Shown piece by piece: positions 1 to 8,416 of a stretch of 64,000 nt of DNA. A model generated the notes under the pieces. The model was given only the letters and a program-made list of their open reading frames with translations. It made no database searches and was not told the origin of the DNA. Origin of the DNA: SZUA-430 sp964483585 (GTDB taxonomy: Bacteria; Pseudomonadota; Alphaproteobacteria; Micropepsales; Micropepsaceae). The DNA lies in contig CAZABH010000003.1 in assembly GCA_964483585.1 (NCBI GenBank), positions 65,277 through 129,276 on the forward strand. The letters are read 5' to 3'. The position numbers were made by a program, and so were the translations under genes. The number at the start of each line of letters is the position of its first letter. The first letter of the stretch is position 1.

Positions 1-43
1 GCGTCGCTTGGAGTTCCACGCCATGAACAGAAGACCGCATTGA

Positions 44-1087
44 TCAGTAATAGACCGAAGACAGGACCTGCTTGTGTGTATTGAGATGCTCGAGCACCTT
101 ACCGGTCCCCAGGGCCACGCACGACAACGGCTCATCCGCGATCGACACAGGCAACCCGGTACGATCGCGCAGCACCTGATCCAGATTGGTCAGCAGCGCA
201 CCGCCACCCGTCATGACGATGCCTTTTTCAACGATATCGGCAGCAAGCTCGGGCGGAGTAGCCTCGAGCGCGACCTTGACCGCCTCGACGATTTGGCTGA
301 CCGGCTCCTGGAGGGCGTCAGCAATCTGCGCCTGTGTAATCGTGATTTCCTTTGGGACACCATTCAGAAGGTCTCGTCCCTTGATATCGATGCGCACCTC
401 GCTCGCATTCTCGGGAGCCTTGGCGCAGCCCACTTCCTTCTTGATGCGCTCAGCCGAAGCCTCCCCGATCAGGAGATTGTGTTGCCGCCGTATGTAAGAA
501 ATGATGGCCTCGTCCATCTTGTCGCCACCAACCCGCACCGAGCGCGCATAAACGATCCCGCCCAGAGACAGCACAGCGACCTCTGTCGTGCCACCGCCGA
601 TATCGACCACCATCGAGCCCGTCGCCTCCGTCACCGGAAGATCAGCACCAATGGCGGCAGCCATCGGCTCTTCGATCAGGTAGACCCGTCGGGCGCCCGC
701 CTGCAGAGCTGACTCCTGGATTGCGCGTTTTTCGACGGCCGTTGCTCCCGATGGTACACAGATGATGATCATCGGGTTGGCAAACGAGCGTCGATTGTGA
801 ACCTTGCGGATGAAGTGCTTGATCATTTCTTCCGCTACCTCGAAATCCGCAATCACGCCATCGCGCATGGGCCGGATCGCCTCGATGTTGCCGGGCGTGC
901 GGCCCAGCATCATCTTCGCGGCATTGCCGACCTCAAGCACTTGCTTCTTGCCATTCTTGCTCATGATGGCAACGACAGAGGGTTCGTTCAGCACGATGCC
1001 TCGCCCCTTCACATAGACCAGGGTATTGGCAGTCCCCAGGTCGATAGCCATGTCCGAGGACAGCATTCCAAGCAGGCTAGACAGCAT
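44..1087 (-). CDS. mreB: Rod shape-determining actin MreB
   Basis: Bacterial actin that forms membrane-bound filaments directing lateral wall synthesis. The product is 347 aa, the usual MreB length, and carries the actin-type phosphate-1 motif DLGTANTLVYVKGRG near the N-terminus and VVDIGGGTTEVAV and VMTGGGALL further on. The open frame extends upstream to a GTG at 1135, but I chose the ATG at 1087 because GGAG sits 6 nt before it and MLSSLLGMLSSDMAIDLG is a typical MreB start. It lies 67 bp downstream of leuA on the same strand. The usual partners mreC/mreD would lie beyond the left edge of the window. Family assignment is certain. Confidence 0.97.
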   Translation of the reverse strand: MLSSLLGMLSSDMAIDLGTANTLVYVKGRGIVLNEPSVVAIMSKNGKKQVLEVGNAAKMMLGRTPGNIEAIRPMRDGVIADFEVAEEMIKHFIRKVHNRRSFANPMIIICVPSGATAVEKRAIQESALQAGARRVYLIEEPMAAAIGADLPVTEATGSMVVDIGGGTTEVAVLSLGGIVYARSVRVGGDKMDEAIISYIRRQHNLLIGEASAERIKKEVGCAKAPENASEVRIDIKGRDLLNGVPKEITITQAQIADALQEPVSQIVEAVKVALEATPPELAADIVEKGIVMTGGGALLTNLDQVLRDRTGLPVSIADEPLSCVALGTGKVLEHLNTHKQVLSSVYY

Positions 1088-1146
1088 TTGCGTCTCCAAC
1101 GTCTTCTTGTTGGCGAATGGTCCCCAAGGGGCCACCCGCAGGGCAG

Positions 1147-1166
1147 GTGGCGCGCTAGCGCGCCAC
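1147..1166. repeat. Perfect 20-bp palindrome across the leuA stop codon
   Basis: GTGGCGCGCTAGCGCGCCAC is a perfect palindrome whose centre includes the leuA TAG stop. A second hairpin (GGTCCCC/GGGGCC, around 1119-1133) follows in the leuA-mreB gap. Neither is followed by a T-tract on the minus strand, so they are not clear intrinsic terminators. They could stabilise an mRNA end or slow polymerase between leuA and mreB. Confidence 0.5.
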
Positions 1167-2705
1167 CGTCAGGGTTTCAGGTTTCGTTTTCAGACGCTTC
1201 ACCAGCAGCTTGTTGAGGGCGTGGACATAGGCCTTGGCTGCCGAGACAAGCGTATCGGTATCGGCCGCGCGTCCCGTGACGCTGCGCCCCTCCTCGACAA
1301 GCCTGACGGTGACCCCTGCCTGCGCATCGGTTCCCTCGGTAACTGCGTGCACGTCGAACAGCGCGAGCGTCGCCTCGTGCGGGTAGAGCGACTTGATGGC
1401 ATTGAAGATTGCGTCGACCGGCCCGTCACCACGCGCAACACCTATGCGGGTAAGCCCGTCAATCGACAACTCAAGCTCCGCGCTCTGCGGGCCGAACGTG
1501 CCCGCGACCACACGCAGGTTCACGAAGCGGATGGAGTCCTGCCCACGAGCAATCTCGTCATCCACAAGGGCAATGATGTCTTCGTCGAACACGTGCTTCT
1601 TGCGATCTGCCAGATCCTTGAAGCGGCGGAAAGCATCCTCAAGGGCATTGGGCCCCAATTCATACCCCATGGCCTCGAGTTTGTCCTTGAAAGCATGCCG
1701 CCCCGAGAGCTTGCCCAGCACCAGCGATGTCTTGGCCACACCGACGGACTCCGGCGTCATGATTTCATAGGTCTGCGTATGCTTCAGCATACCGTCCTGG
1801 TGAATGCCGGACTCATGGGCAAACGCATTCTTGCCAACGATGGCCTTGTTGAACTGAACGGGAAATCCCGTGACGTTCGAGACCATTTTCGATGCACGCG
1901 CAAGCTGCGTCGTCTCGATCCCGGTGACGAAGGGCAGGATGTCCTGCCGCACATTCATCGCCATGACGATTTCTTCCAGCGCCGCATTGCCGGCACGCTC
2001 GCCAATCCCGTTGATCGTGCACTCGATTTGCCGCGCGCCCGCTGCAATACCCGCAAGCGAATTGGCAACCGCAAGCCCAAGGTCATTGTGGCAATGGGTT
2101 GAAAACACGACCCGCTCGGCTCCGGGCACATTCTCCATCAGCGCGCGGATAAGTGCCGCGTACTCCGAGGGTATGGCATAGCCGACCGTGTCGGGAATAT
2201 TGATCGTGGTCGCCCCGCAACGAATGGCAGCTTCGACGCAGCGGCAAAGAAATTCGAACTCGGTTCGCGTGGCATCTTCGGCAGACCACTCGACATCATC
2301 GATCCAGTTTCGCGCACGGGTCACGCTCGCGGTCACCGCCTCCAGCACCTGATGGGGCTCAAGCTGAAGCTTGTGCCTCATATGCACAGGACTGGTGGAA
2401 ATGAATGTATGGATGCGTCCCCGCGCAGCCCCCTTGATGGCCTCCCCGGCACGATCGATATCCTTGATGCCAGCGCGCGCAAGGCCGCACACCACGGCTC
2501 GTTTCACGATCCGGGATATCTCCTGCACGGCTTCGAAGTCGCCATTCGAGGCAATCGGGAACCCGGCCTCGATGACATCGACACCCAAATCGTCGAGCAT
2601 GGCGGCAATCTTGAGCTTCTCCTCAAGGTTCATGGCCGCGCCAGGCGACTGCTCGCCGTCACGCAACGTCGTGTCGAAAATGATAACTCTGCTGGAACTG
2701 GACAT
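1155..2705 (-). CDS. leuA: 2-isopropylmalate synthase
   Basis: Condenses acetyl-CoA with 2-ketoisovalerate, the first committed step of leucine synthesis. The 516-aa product has the DRE-TIM signature FDTTLRDGEQSPGA near residue 10, the metal ligands in STHCHNDLGLAVANS, and a C-terminal LeuA dimer regulatory domain (about residues 390-500) that normally mediates leucine feedback inhibition. Start ATG at 2705. A long leader (2706 to about 2940) with a leucine-rich mini-ORF and competing hairpins suggests attenuation. The ilvBNC genes nearby make its ketoisovalerate substrate. Confidence 0.97.
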   Translation of the reverse strand: MSSSSRVIIFDTTLRDGEQSPGAAMNLEEKLKIAAMLDDLGVDVIEAGFPIASNGDFEAVQEISRIVKRAVVCGLARAGIKDIDRAGEAIKGAARGRIHTFISTSPVHMRHKLQLEPHQVLEAVTASVTRARNWIDDVEWSAEDATRTEFEFLCRCVEAAIRCGATTINIPDTVGYAIPSEYAALIRALMENVPGAERVVFSTHCHNDLGLAVANSLAGIAAGARQIECTINGIGERAGNAALEEIVMAMNVRQDILPFVTGIETTQLARASKMVSNVTGFPVQFNKAIVGKNAFAHESGIHQDGMLKHTQTYEIMTPESVGVAKTSLVLGKLSGRHAFKDKLEAMGYELGPNALEDAFRRFKDLADRKKHVFDEDIIALVDDEIARGQDSIRFVNLRVVAGTFGPQSAELELSIDGLTRIGVARGDGPVDAIFNAIKSLYPHEATLALFDVHAVTEGTDAQAGVTVRLVEEGRSVTGRAADTDTLVSAAKAYVHALNKLLVKRLKTKPETLTVAR

Positions 2706-2773
2706 GGTCTGAACTCACTTCCCGCCTGCACGCGGTTTCGGATCTGGCGCCCGGGGCTGTCACCCGTCTCGAT

Positions 2774-2837
2774 CCCCTAGGCACCGGCCGCTTCGCCCCT
2801 CGGGCATCTGCAGCGACCATCGTGCGCCTAGGGGCGA
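2774..2837 (-). promoter_or_regulatory. Competing hairpins in the leuA leader (attenuator-like)
   Basis: The segment 2830-2837 can pair over 8 contiguous bp with 2793-2800 (AGGGGCGA/TCGCCCCT). The overlapping segment 2822-2834 can instead pair with 2774-2784 (GTGCGCCTAGGGG/CCCCTAGGCAC, one 2-nt bulge). The two folds share 2830-2834, so they are mutually exclusive. Both arms abut the end of the leucine-rich mini-ORF. No U-tract follows the distal hairpin, so the final switch may be Rho-dependent or translational rather than an intrinsic terminator. Confidence 0.5.
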
Positions 2838-2935
2838 CTAAGCAGCAGCCCGAGCCCGATCCGGAAGGAAAGACGAAGACCTCCACAGGCGCACAGGATC
2901 GGGCGTGCGAAAACCGCACCCTGATGTCCTGCCAT
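2828..2935 (-). CDS. Putative leucine-rich leader peptide of leuA
   Basis: Mini-ORF of 35 codons with ATG at 2935, a weak AGG ribosome site 4 nt upstream, and a TAG at 2828. Its last 23 residues contain seven leucines and end IGLGLLLSRP, with Leu codons clustered just before the stop. It sits about 120 nt upstream of the leuA start, and its stop overlaps one arm of a pair of competing hairpins. That is the arrangement expected of a ribosome-mediated attenuator sensing Leu-tRNA. The true start codon is uncertain, and function is inferred from composition and position. Confidence 0.6.
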   Translation of the reverse strand: MAGHQGAVFARPILCACGGLRLSFRIGLGLLLSRP

Positions 2936-3260
2936 GCAACCTGCACCGACCATGACGTCCCAGCCTCGCGCGCCAGCCCGATAACCTGGCGTTGACCATA
3001 AGGGACCGTTCTTAAAGCCCGGTGAAACACAAGGCCACGAACCAAACAATCCCTCGTATTTAAATACGGCGAATCGGGCATCTGGCGCAATGCCAATCAC
3101 GCCCATCGAGTGCTTTTTCCGTCACCTCATCGCAGCCTTCGCATGACATCACCGCCGCCAGACCACGCCTGCCCCTTTCATCACTTCGAAACCCTTCGCT
3201 AACCCGATAGTCAGCATCCGTATGCTTTCATGCCGCAAACAAAAAAGGGCGGCCACCATC
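2936..3260. other. Divergent intergenic region between the leuA leader and the membrane fusion gene
   Basis: This stretch must hold the leuA promoter (minus strand) and that of the plus-strand fusion gene. I see one perfect 14-bp AT-rich palindrome, CGTATTTAAATACG, at 3055-3068, a plausible operator or core promoter element. No convincing -35/-10 pair, RNA gene or further ORF was recognised. Confidence 0.35.
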
Positions 3261-5501
3261 ATGGGCAACATCGCGTCACCGGAACCAATGCCGGCGAAAA
3301 CCCCTGCACGCCAGCTGCCAGAGCGGCTCCTCGAGATCATTTTCCCGCTGACCACTTCGGCCATCTTCACGGCCGCAGCCTTGCTCTTCTGGGTCCAGCC
3401 GATGATCGGCAAACTGGTGCTGCCGCTGATGGGCGGTACGCCAGCCGTGTGGGCAGCAACACTGCTGTTCTTCCAGACGGCGCTTCTGATGGGCTACCTC
3501 TACGCGCATGCGATCGGCCAATTTCTGCCCATTCGCGCACAAGTCCTCGTCCACATGGCCGTCCTGCTGCTGGCCACCCTGGCCCTGCCGATTGGCATAC
3601 CCACCGGGATACACCCCCCAGCAGACAGCATGCCGGTCCTCTGGTTGTTTGGCCTGTTTGCCGTCACAGTTGGCGCGCCCTACACGGCCCTGGCCGCAAC
3701 CTCCCCTCTGCTGCAGCGCTGGTTCTCGATGTCGGGACACCCGGCAGCCTCGAACCCATATCAGCTCTACGTTGCCTCGAATGTCGGCAGTCTTGTAGGA
3801 CTCCTGGGCTACCCGCTGCTGATAGAGCCCCTTGCCGGCACCAGCCTGCAGACCGTCTTGTGGTCGATCGGGTTCCTGGTACTTGCCCTGATGATCGGGT
3901 TCGCGGCACTGGCCCTCCAGGTCCGACCGCAGGCCGTGCAGGCCCAGGCCGCCGCAAGCACCGCGCGCATCACCACGTTCGACCGCTTCCGTTGGGTCGC
4001 GCTTTCATTTGTGCCTTCAAGCCTGCTCCTCGGCGTCACCACCCACATTACGACCGACATTGCAGCCATGCCCCTGCTCTGGGCGTTCCCGCTGGCGCTC
4101 TATCTGCTGACATTCATTGTCGCATTCGCAGACCGCCCTCTGATTGCGCGCTCTATACTGCTCAAGGTGGAAACGCTGGCCATCGTTCTTCTGGCAGCAA
4201 TGATGTGGTTCAAGGTCGCCACCGCCATAGGCCTCGCCGTCAGCCTCTTCGCCTTTTTCGCAATCGCGCTGATGCGTCACACGGACCTCGTCGAGACAAA
4301 ACCGCCGGCGGGCAACCTGACCGAATTCTATCTCTGGATGTCCTTCGGTGGCGCCCTTGGCGGCGTCTTCAATGCCATTATTGCACCGATGGCGTTCGAC
4401 ACGGTGGCCGAATACCCCCTGACATTGGCGGCGGCAGCCTTTACTCGCCTGCTCATGGTTCCAGCATCCGAACGCTGGTCATTCAGCAAATATGACTTCG
4501 TTCTCCCCGCGGTCACCGTGCTGGCAGTGGCCTCGATGCACGTCTTCAGCTACGACTTCTCGCAACTGCCACTGCTCGTCATGGCCCTGGCTATTGGCCT
4601 GATGTCGTTCGTTGTCTATGTCTTCCAGGACCGCCCTTGGCGGTTCGCTCTCGGCCTGTCCTGTGTACTTGCACTGCTGATCGGCAGGTTCGACAGCGCC
4701 CTGATGTACCAGGCACGCAGCTTCTTCGGCACCTACCGTGTGCACCTGCAGCCGGACATCAACCAGGTGATCCTCTCGCACGGCACCACAATCCATGGCG
4801 CCCAACGGGTTGGCGAAGCCCGCCCGACACCGCTGACCTATTACGCCAAGGAGGGCCCGCTGGGACAGGCACTCACCGCCCTGCGCGGCCTGTCGCCAAG
4901 CCTGCGCTTCGGCGTTGTCGGTATGGGATCAGGTGCATCCGCGTGCTACTCCACACCCACGGACACATGGACCTTCTACGAAATCGATCCGCTGGTCGTG
5001 AGCATTGCCAGGGACCACGGCACGTTCCGCTTCCTCAGCGACTGTACACCGAACGCCCGCATCGTCACGGGTGACGCGCGCCTGTCGCTTGTCAACGAGC
5101 CCAACGCAGCCTTCGACATCCTCATCCTGGATGCCTTCAGCTCGGACTCGATCCCGACCCATCTGATGACGCGCGAGGCGCTTGAACTCGCCCGCACCAA
5201 GCTGGCAACGGACGGCGTGATCCTGTTCAACATCTCGAACCGCTACCTCAAGCTCGAACCGGTCGTGGCGAACACCGCGCGGGCCGCGGGCCTCTCGGGC
5301 ATCGCGCAGCTCTTCCAGGCAACCGAGGAACAGTCAGAGCAGATGATCACCTCGTCCCACTGGATCGCCCTGTCGAACAACAAGGCCGCACTCTCAAGGA
5401 TTGCCGAGAACGGAAAATGGCAACCGCTGAAGCCGGATCCGAAGAGCCCGATCTGGACCGACGACTACTCAAGCCTGATGGGCGTCGTCTCGATCAAGTG
5501 A
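3261..5501 (+). CDS. Membrane protein fused to a spermidine synthase-like domain
   Basis: A 746-aa two-part protein. Residues about 30-500 form a polytopic membrane region (about a dozen hydrophobic helices) like that of the fused MFS/spermidine synthase family. Residues about 530-745 are a Rossmann-type polyamine synthase/methyltransferase domain, with the glycine motif VVGMGSGASACY near 549, the ribose-binding acid in YEIDPLVV near 574, and DILILDAFSSDSIP. The substrate is unknown, and real polyamine synthesis is not established for this family. The frame opens at 3222, but ATG 3261 (GGGCGG upstream) looks the better start. Its stop overlaps the convergent purT stop by 8 bp. Confidence 0.85.
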   Translation: MGNIASPEPMPAKTPARQLPERLLEIIFPLTTSAIFTAAALLFWVQPMIGKLVLPLMGGTPAVWAATLLFFQTALLMGYLYAHAIGQFLPIRAQVLVHMAVLLLATLALPIGIPTGIHPPADSMPVLWLFGLFAVTVGAPYTALAATSPLLQRWFSMSGHPAASNPYQLYVASNVGSLVGLLGYPLLIEPLAGTSLQTVLWSIGFLVLALMIGFAALALQVRPQAVQAQAAASTARITTFDRFRWVALSFVPSSLLLGVTTHITTDIAAMPLLWAFPLALYLLTFIVAFADRPLIARSILLKVETLAIVLLAAMMWFKVATAIGLAVSLFAFFAIALMRHTDLVETKPPAGNLTEFYLWMSFGGALGGVFNAIIAPMAFDTVAEYPLTLAAAAFTRLLMVPASERWSFSKYDFVLPAVTVLAVASMHVFSYDFSQLPLLVMALAIGLMSFVVYVFQDRPWRFALGLSCVLALLIGRFDSALMYQARSFFGTYRVHLQPDINQVILSHGTTIHGAQRVGEARPTPLTYYAKEGPLGQALTALRGLSPSLRFGVVGMGSGASACYSTPTDTWTFYEIDPLVVSIARDHGTFRFLSDCTPNARIVTGDARLSLVNEPNAAFDILILDAFSSDSIPTHLMTREALELARTKLATDGVILFNISNRYLKLEPVVANTARAAGLSGIAQLFQATEEQSEQMITSSHWIALSNNKAALSRIAENGKWQPLKPDPKSPIWTDDYSSLMGVVSIK

Positions 5502-6678
5502 CGACCTTCACAAGGGCAGCACACGCCTTGGCATTTCCTCGCGCGGTCTGAACGTCCGGACCGCGCGCCACGGCGACCCCCATCCGACGCTTCTGGAAAG
5601 CCTCCGGCTTGCCAAACAGCCTCAGCTCGGTTCCCGGCACGGCAAGCGCCTGGGCAACCCCTTCGAACGCAACGCCCGTGGCATCGACCCCACCATAGAT
5701 CACGGCACTCGCCCCGGGCGAGCGCAGGCTGGTGTCGACCGGCAGCCCCAGGATGGCACGCGCATGCAAGGCAAACTCGCTCTGGTACTGCGTGGCGAGG
5801 GTCACAAGACCTGTGTCATGCGGACGAGGGCTGACCTCCGAGAACCACACCTCGTCACCCCTCACGAACAGCTCGACACCGAAGATGCCAGCCCCGCCCA
5901 GCGCGTCCGTTATCTTTCGTGCCATCGCCTGCGCCCGCTCGATGGCGATCGGGCTCATGGGCTGCGGCTGCCACGATTCCACATAGTCCCCGTCTACCTG
6001 CACATGCCCGATCGGGGCGCAGAACGACGTGCCGCCGGCATGGCGGACCGTCAGCAACGTGATCTCGAAATCGAACTGGATCTCGCTCTCCACGATCACG
6101 CGCGCCTGCTTTACCCGGCCAGCTGCCATCGCATACTCCCACGCCGCCGCAACGCCGGAGGGCGCCTTGATGCGGCTCTGCCCCTTGCCCGACGACGACA
6201 TGACGGGTTTCACAAAACACGGGTACCCGATGCCCCCGTCGATCGCTGCCTGCAGCTCTTCAAGTGACGAACAGAACGCATAGCGCGACGTCGCAAGCCC
6301 GCAGTCTTCGGCCGCCAGCCTGCGGATGCGCTCCCGGTTCATGGTGACATGCGCGGCATTCGCTGTCGGGATGACCCGGGCAAGGCCTTCGGCCTCGAGC
6401 CGAACCAACTCATCCGTCGCAATCGCCTCGATTTCCGGCACAATGAAATGCGGCTTCTCGCGCGCCACCAGCGCCCGCAGGGCCGTCCCGTCCGTCATGT
6501 CGATGACATGCGACCGGTGCGCAACCTGGTGCCCCGGCGCGTTCGCGTAGCGGTCGACCGCGATCACCTCGACGCCAAGCCGCTGCAGCTCGATGACGAC
6601 TTCCTTGCCCAGTTCCCCGGCCCCTAGCATCATGACCCGCGTGGCTGATGCAGAAAGCGGCGTTCCGATACGTGTCAT
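5494..6678 (-). CDS. purT: Formate-dependent phosphoribosylglycinamide formyltransferase (PurT)
   Basis: ATP-grasp enzyme that makes formyl-GAR from GAR, formate and ATP in purine synthesis, without needing the folate-dependent PurN. The product is 394 aa, the standard length. It has MMLGAGELGKEVVIELQRLG at the N-terminus, ATP-grasp features (FVKPVMSSSGKGQS) and SEVSPRPHDTGLVT toward the C-terminus. The ORF extends to 6768, but ATG 6678 has GAGGG 6 nt upstream and matches the family start. It lies about 100 bp downstream of ilvC on the same strand and overlaps the convergent fusion gene by 8 bp. Confidence 0.96.
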   Translation of the reverse strand: MTRIGTPLSASATRVMMLGAGELGKEVVIELQRLGVEVIAVDRYANAPGHQVAHRSHVIDMTDGTALRALVAREKPHFIVPEIEAIATDELVRLEAEGLARVIPTANAAHVTMNRERIRRLAAEDCGLATSRYAFCSSLEELQAAIDGGIGYPCFVKPVMSSSGKGQSRIKAPSGVAAAWEYAMAAGRVKQARVIVESEIQFDFEITLLTVRHAGGTSFCAPIGHVQVDGDYVESWQPQPMSPIAIERAQAMARKITDALGGAGIFGVELFVRGDEVWFSEVSPRPHDTGLVTLATQYQSEFALHARAILGLPVDTSLRSPGASAVIYGGVDATGVAFEGVAQALAVPGTELRLFGKPEAFQKRRMGVAVARGPDVQTARGNAKACAALVKVVT

Positions 6679-6780
6679 GGCGTTCCCTCGCGCACATCGT
6701 TCCTGACGAAGGCGCAAGATGTGGCACCGGCCAACCCCCAAGGGCAAGCCGACACGCGATTTAGCCACAGCCCAAAGGGA

Positions 6781-7797
6781 TCAGTTCTTGTCCTGATCGA
6801 CCAGCTTGTTCTTGGTGATCCAGGGCATCATGCCCCGCAGCTTGCGGCCGACATCCTCGATGGGATGCTGGGCATTGTTCGCCCGGATGGCCTTGAAGCT
6901 CGCCTGCCCCGCCTTGTTTTCAAGCACCCAGTCCCGCGCAAACCGCCCGGCCTGGATGTCCTTGAGAACCCGGCGCATCTCTTCCTTGGTCTCGCGGGTA
7001 ATGATGCGCGGCCCCGTGACATACTCGCCATATTCAGCCGTATTCGAGATCGAATAATTCATGTTCGCGATGCCGCCCTCATAGATGAGGTCGACGATCA
7101 GCTTCACCTCGTGCAGGCACTCGAAATAGGCCATCTCGGGCGCATAGCCCGCTTCGACCAGCGTCTCGAAGCCGGCGCGGATCAACTCGACCAGACCGCC
7201 GCAAAGCACGACCTGCTCGCCGAACAGGTCTGTCTCGCATTCCTCGCGGAACGTCGTCTCGATGATGCCGGACCGCCCACCACCGATCGCGCTGGCATAG
7301 GACAGGCCGATTTCCGTCGCATTTGCGCTGGCATTCTGGTGGATGGCGATCAGGCAGGGCACGCCCCCACCCTTCTGGAACTCCGAGCGCACCGTATGCC
7401 CCGGCCCCTTGGGCGCCACCATCAGCACGTCAAGGTCGGGACGCGCCTCGATCAGTTTGAAGTGAATATTGAACCCGTGCGCGAACAGCAGCGCCGCACC
7501 CTCTTTCATGTTCGTGTGCAGGCTGTCGCGATAGATGTCCGCCTGCAACTCGTCTGGCGTCACCATCATCATGACATCCGCCCACTTCGCGGCGTCGGCC
7601 ACATCCATGACCTTGAAGCCTTGCGCCTCGGCCTTCTTGGCCGACGCACCCGGACGCAGGGCCGCCACGACATCCTTGACCCCTGAATCCCGCAGGTTCA
7701 GCGCATGCGCATGACCCTGGCTGCCAAAACCGATGACGGCAACCTTCTTGCCCTTGATAAGACCGACATTCGCATCGCGGTCATAGTACACGCGCAT
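6781..7797 (-). CDS. ilvC: Ketol-acid reductoisomerase (NADP+), class I
   Basis: Isomerises and reduces acetolactate or acetohydroxybutyrate in valine/isoleucine synthesis. The 338-aa length fits short class I KARIs. The N-terminus shows the dinucleotide fold KVAVIGFGSQGHAHALNLRDSG, then MMMVTPDELQ. The metal-binding knotted domain includes DLFGEQVVLCGG and FECLHEVKLIVDLIYEGG. ATG 7797 has GGAGGG 6 nt upstream, so the longer ORF to 7914 is rejected. It is the third gene of ilvB-ilvN-ilvC, 58 bp after ilvN, and should share the ilvB leader control. Confidence 0.98.
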   Translation of the reverse strand: MRVYYDRDANVGLIKGKKVAVIGFGSQGHAHALNLRDSGVKDVVAALRPGASAKKAEAQGFKVMDVADAAKWADVMMMVTPDELQADIYRDSLHTNMKEGAALLFAHGFNIHFKLIEARPDLDVLMVAPKGPGHTVRSEFQKGGGVPCLIAIHQNASANATEIGLSYASAIGGGRSGIIETTFREECETDLFGEQVVLCGGLVELIRAGFETLVEAGYAPEMAYFECLHEVKLIVDLIYEGGIANMNYSISNTAEYGEYVTGPRIITRETKEEMRRVLKDIQAGRFARDWVLENKAGQASFKAIRANNAQHPIEDVGRKLRGMMPWITKNKLVDQDKN

Positions 7798-7855
7798 CGA
7801 CACCCTCCGATTGATGAAAACAATGGGGACCAGCCGAGTGGCTGGCCCGCAAACA

Positions 7856-8413
7856 CTACATCGCCTCTGCCCCGCGGCTGATCGCAACCACACCCGTCCG
7901 GGAAACCTCGACAAGCCCCAGGGGCTTCATCAGGTCGACAAAGGCATCCAGTTTCTCTGCACTTCCAGTAACCTCGAACACGAAGCTCGAATGCGTCGTG
8001 TCGATGACCCGGGCGCGAAAGGCGTCCGACAGCCGCAACGCCTCGACGCGCTTTTCGCCCGTACCCGCGACCTTCACCAGCGCCAGCTCCCGCTCGATGC
8101 CCGGATGCTCGGCCGTCAGGTCGAAGACCTTGTGGACCGGCACAAGCCGCTCGAGCTGGTGGCGGATCTGCTCCAGCACCGCCGGCGTACCGGAGGTCAC
8201 GATAGTGATCCGCGACGTGCGGTCCAGATGATCGACTTCGGCGACCGTCAGGCTCTCGATGTTGTAGCCCCGGCCCGAAAACAGACCAACCACTCGCGCC
8301 AACACGCCAGCCTCGTTGTCGACCAGCACGCAGAAAGTCGTCCGGATCTCTCGATCCCTGTCCTCGACAAGGAAATAGGCCGACTTGGGTTCGTCTCTCT
8401 TGGCAGTGCTCAT
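7856..8413 (-). CDS. ilvN: Acetolactate synthase small (regulatory) subunit
   Basis: Regulatory ACT-domain subunit that activates the catalytic subunit and confers valine feedback inhibition. The 185-aa product has an N-terminal ACT domain beginning TFCVLVDNEAGVLARVVGLFSGRGYNIESL and the conserved second half including TEHPGIERELALVKV. Its start lies 3 bp after the ilvB stop, indicating tight coupling in the ilvBNC operon. The name ilvH would be equally valid. Confidence 0.97.
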   Translation of the reverse strand: MSTAKRDEPKSAYFLVEDRDREIRTTFCVLVDNEAGVLARVVGLFSGRGYNIESLTVAEVDHLDRTSRITIVTSGTPAVLEQIRHQLERLVPVHKVFDLTAEHPGIERELALVKVAGTGEKRVEALRLSDAFRARVIDTTHSSFVFEVTGSAEKLDAFVDLMKPLGLVEVSRTGVVAISRGAEAM

Positions 8414-8416
8414 GGC

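Noticed and set aside
1119..1166. Intrinsic terminator between leuA and mreB
   Set aside because: Stable hairpins exist, but no T-tract follows on the minus strand, so I list only the palindrome.
1026..2102. 358-codon plus-strand frame opposite leuA
   Set aside because: Antisense to conserved LeuA residues; high-GC frame artefact.
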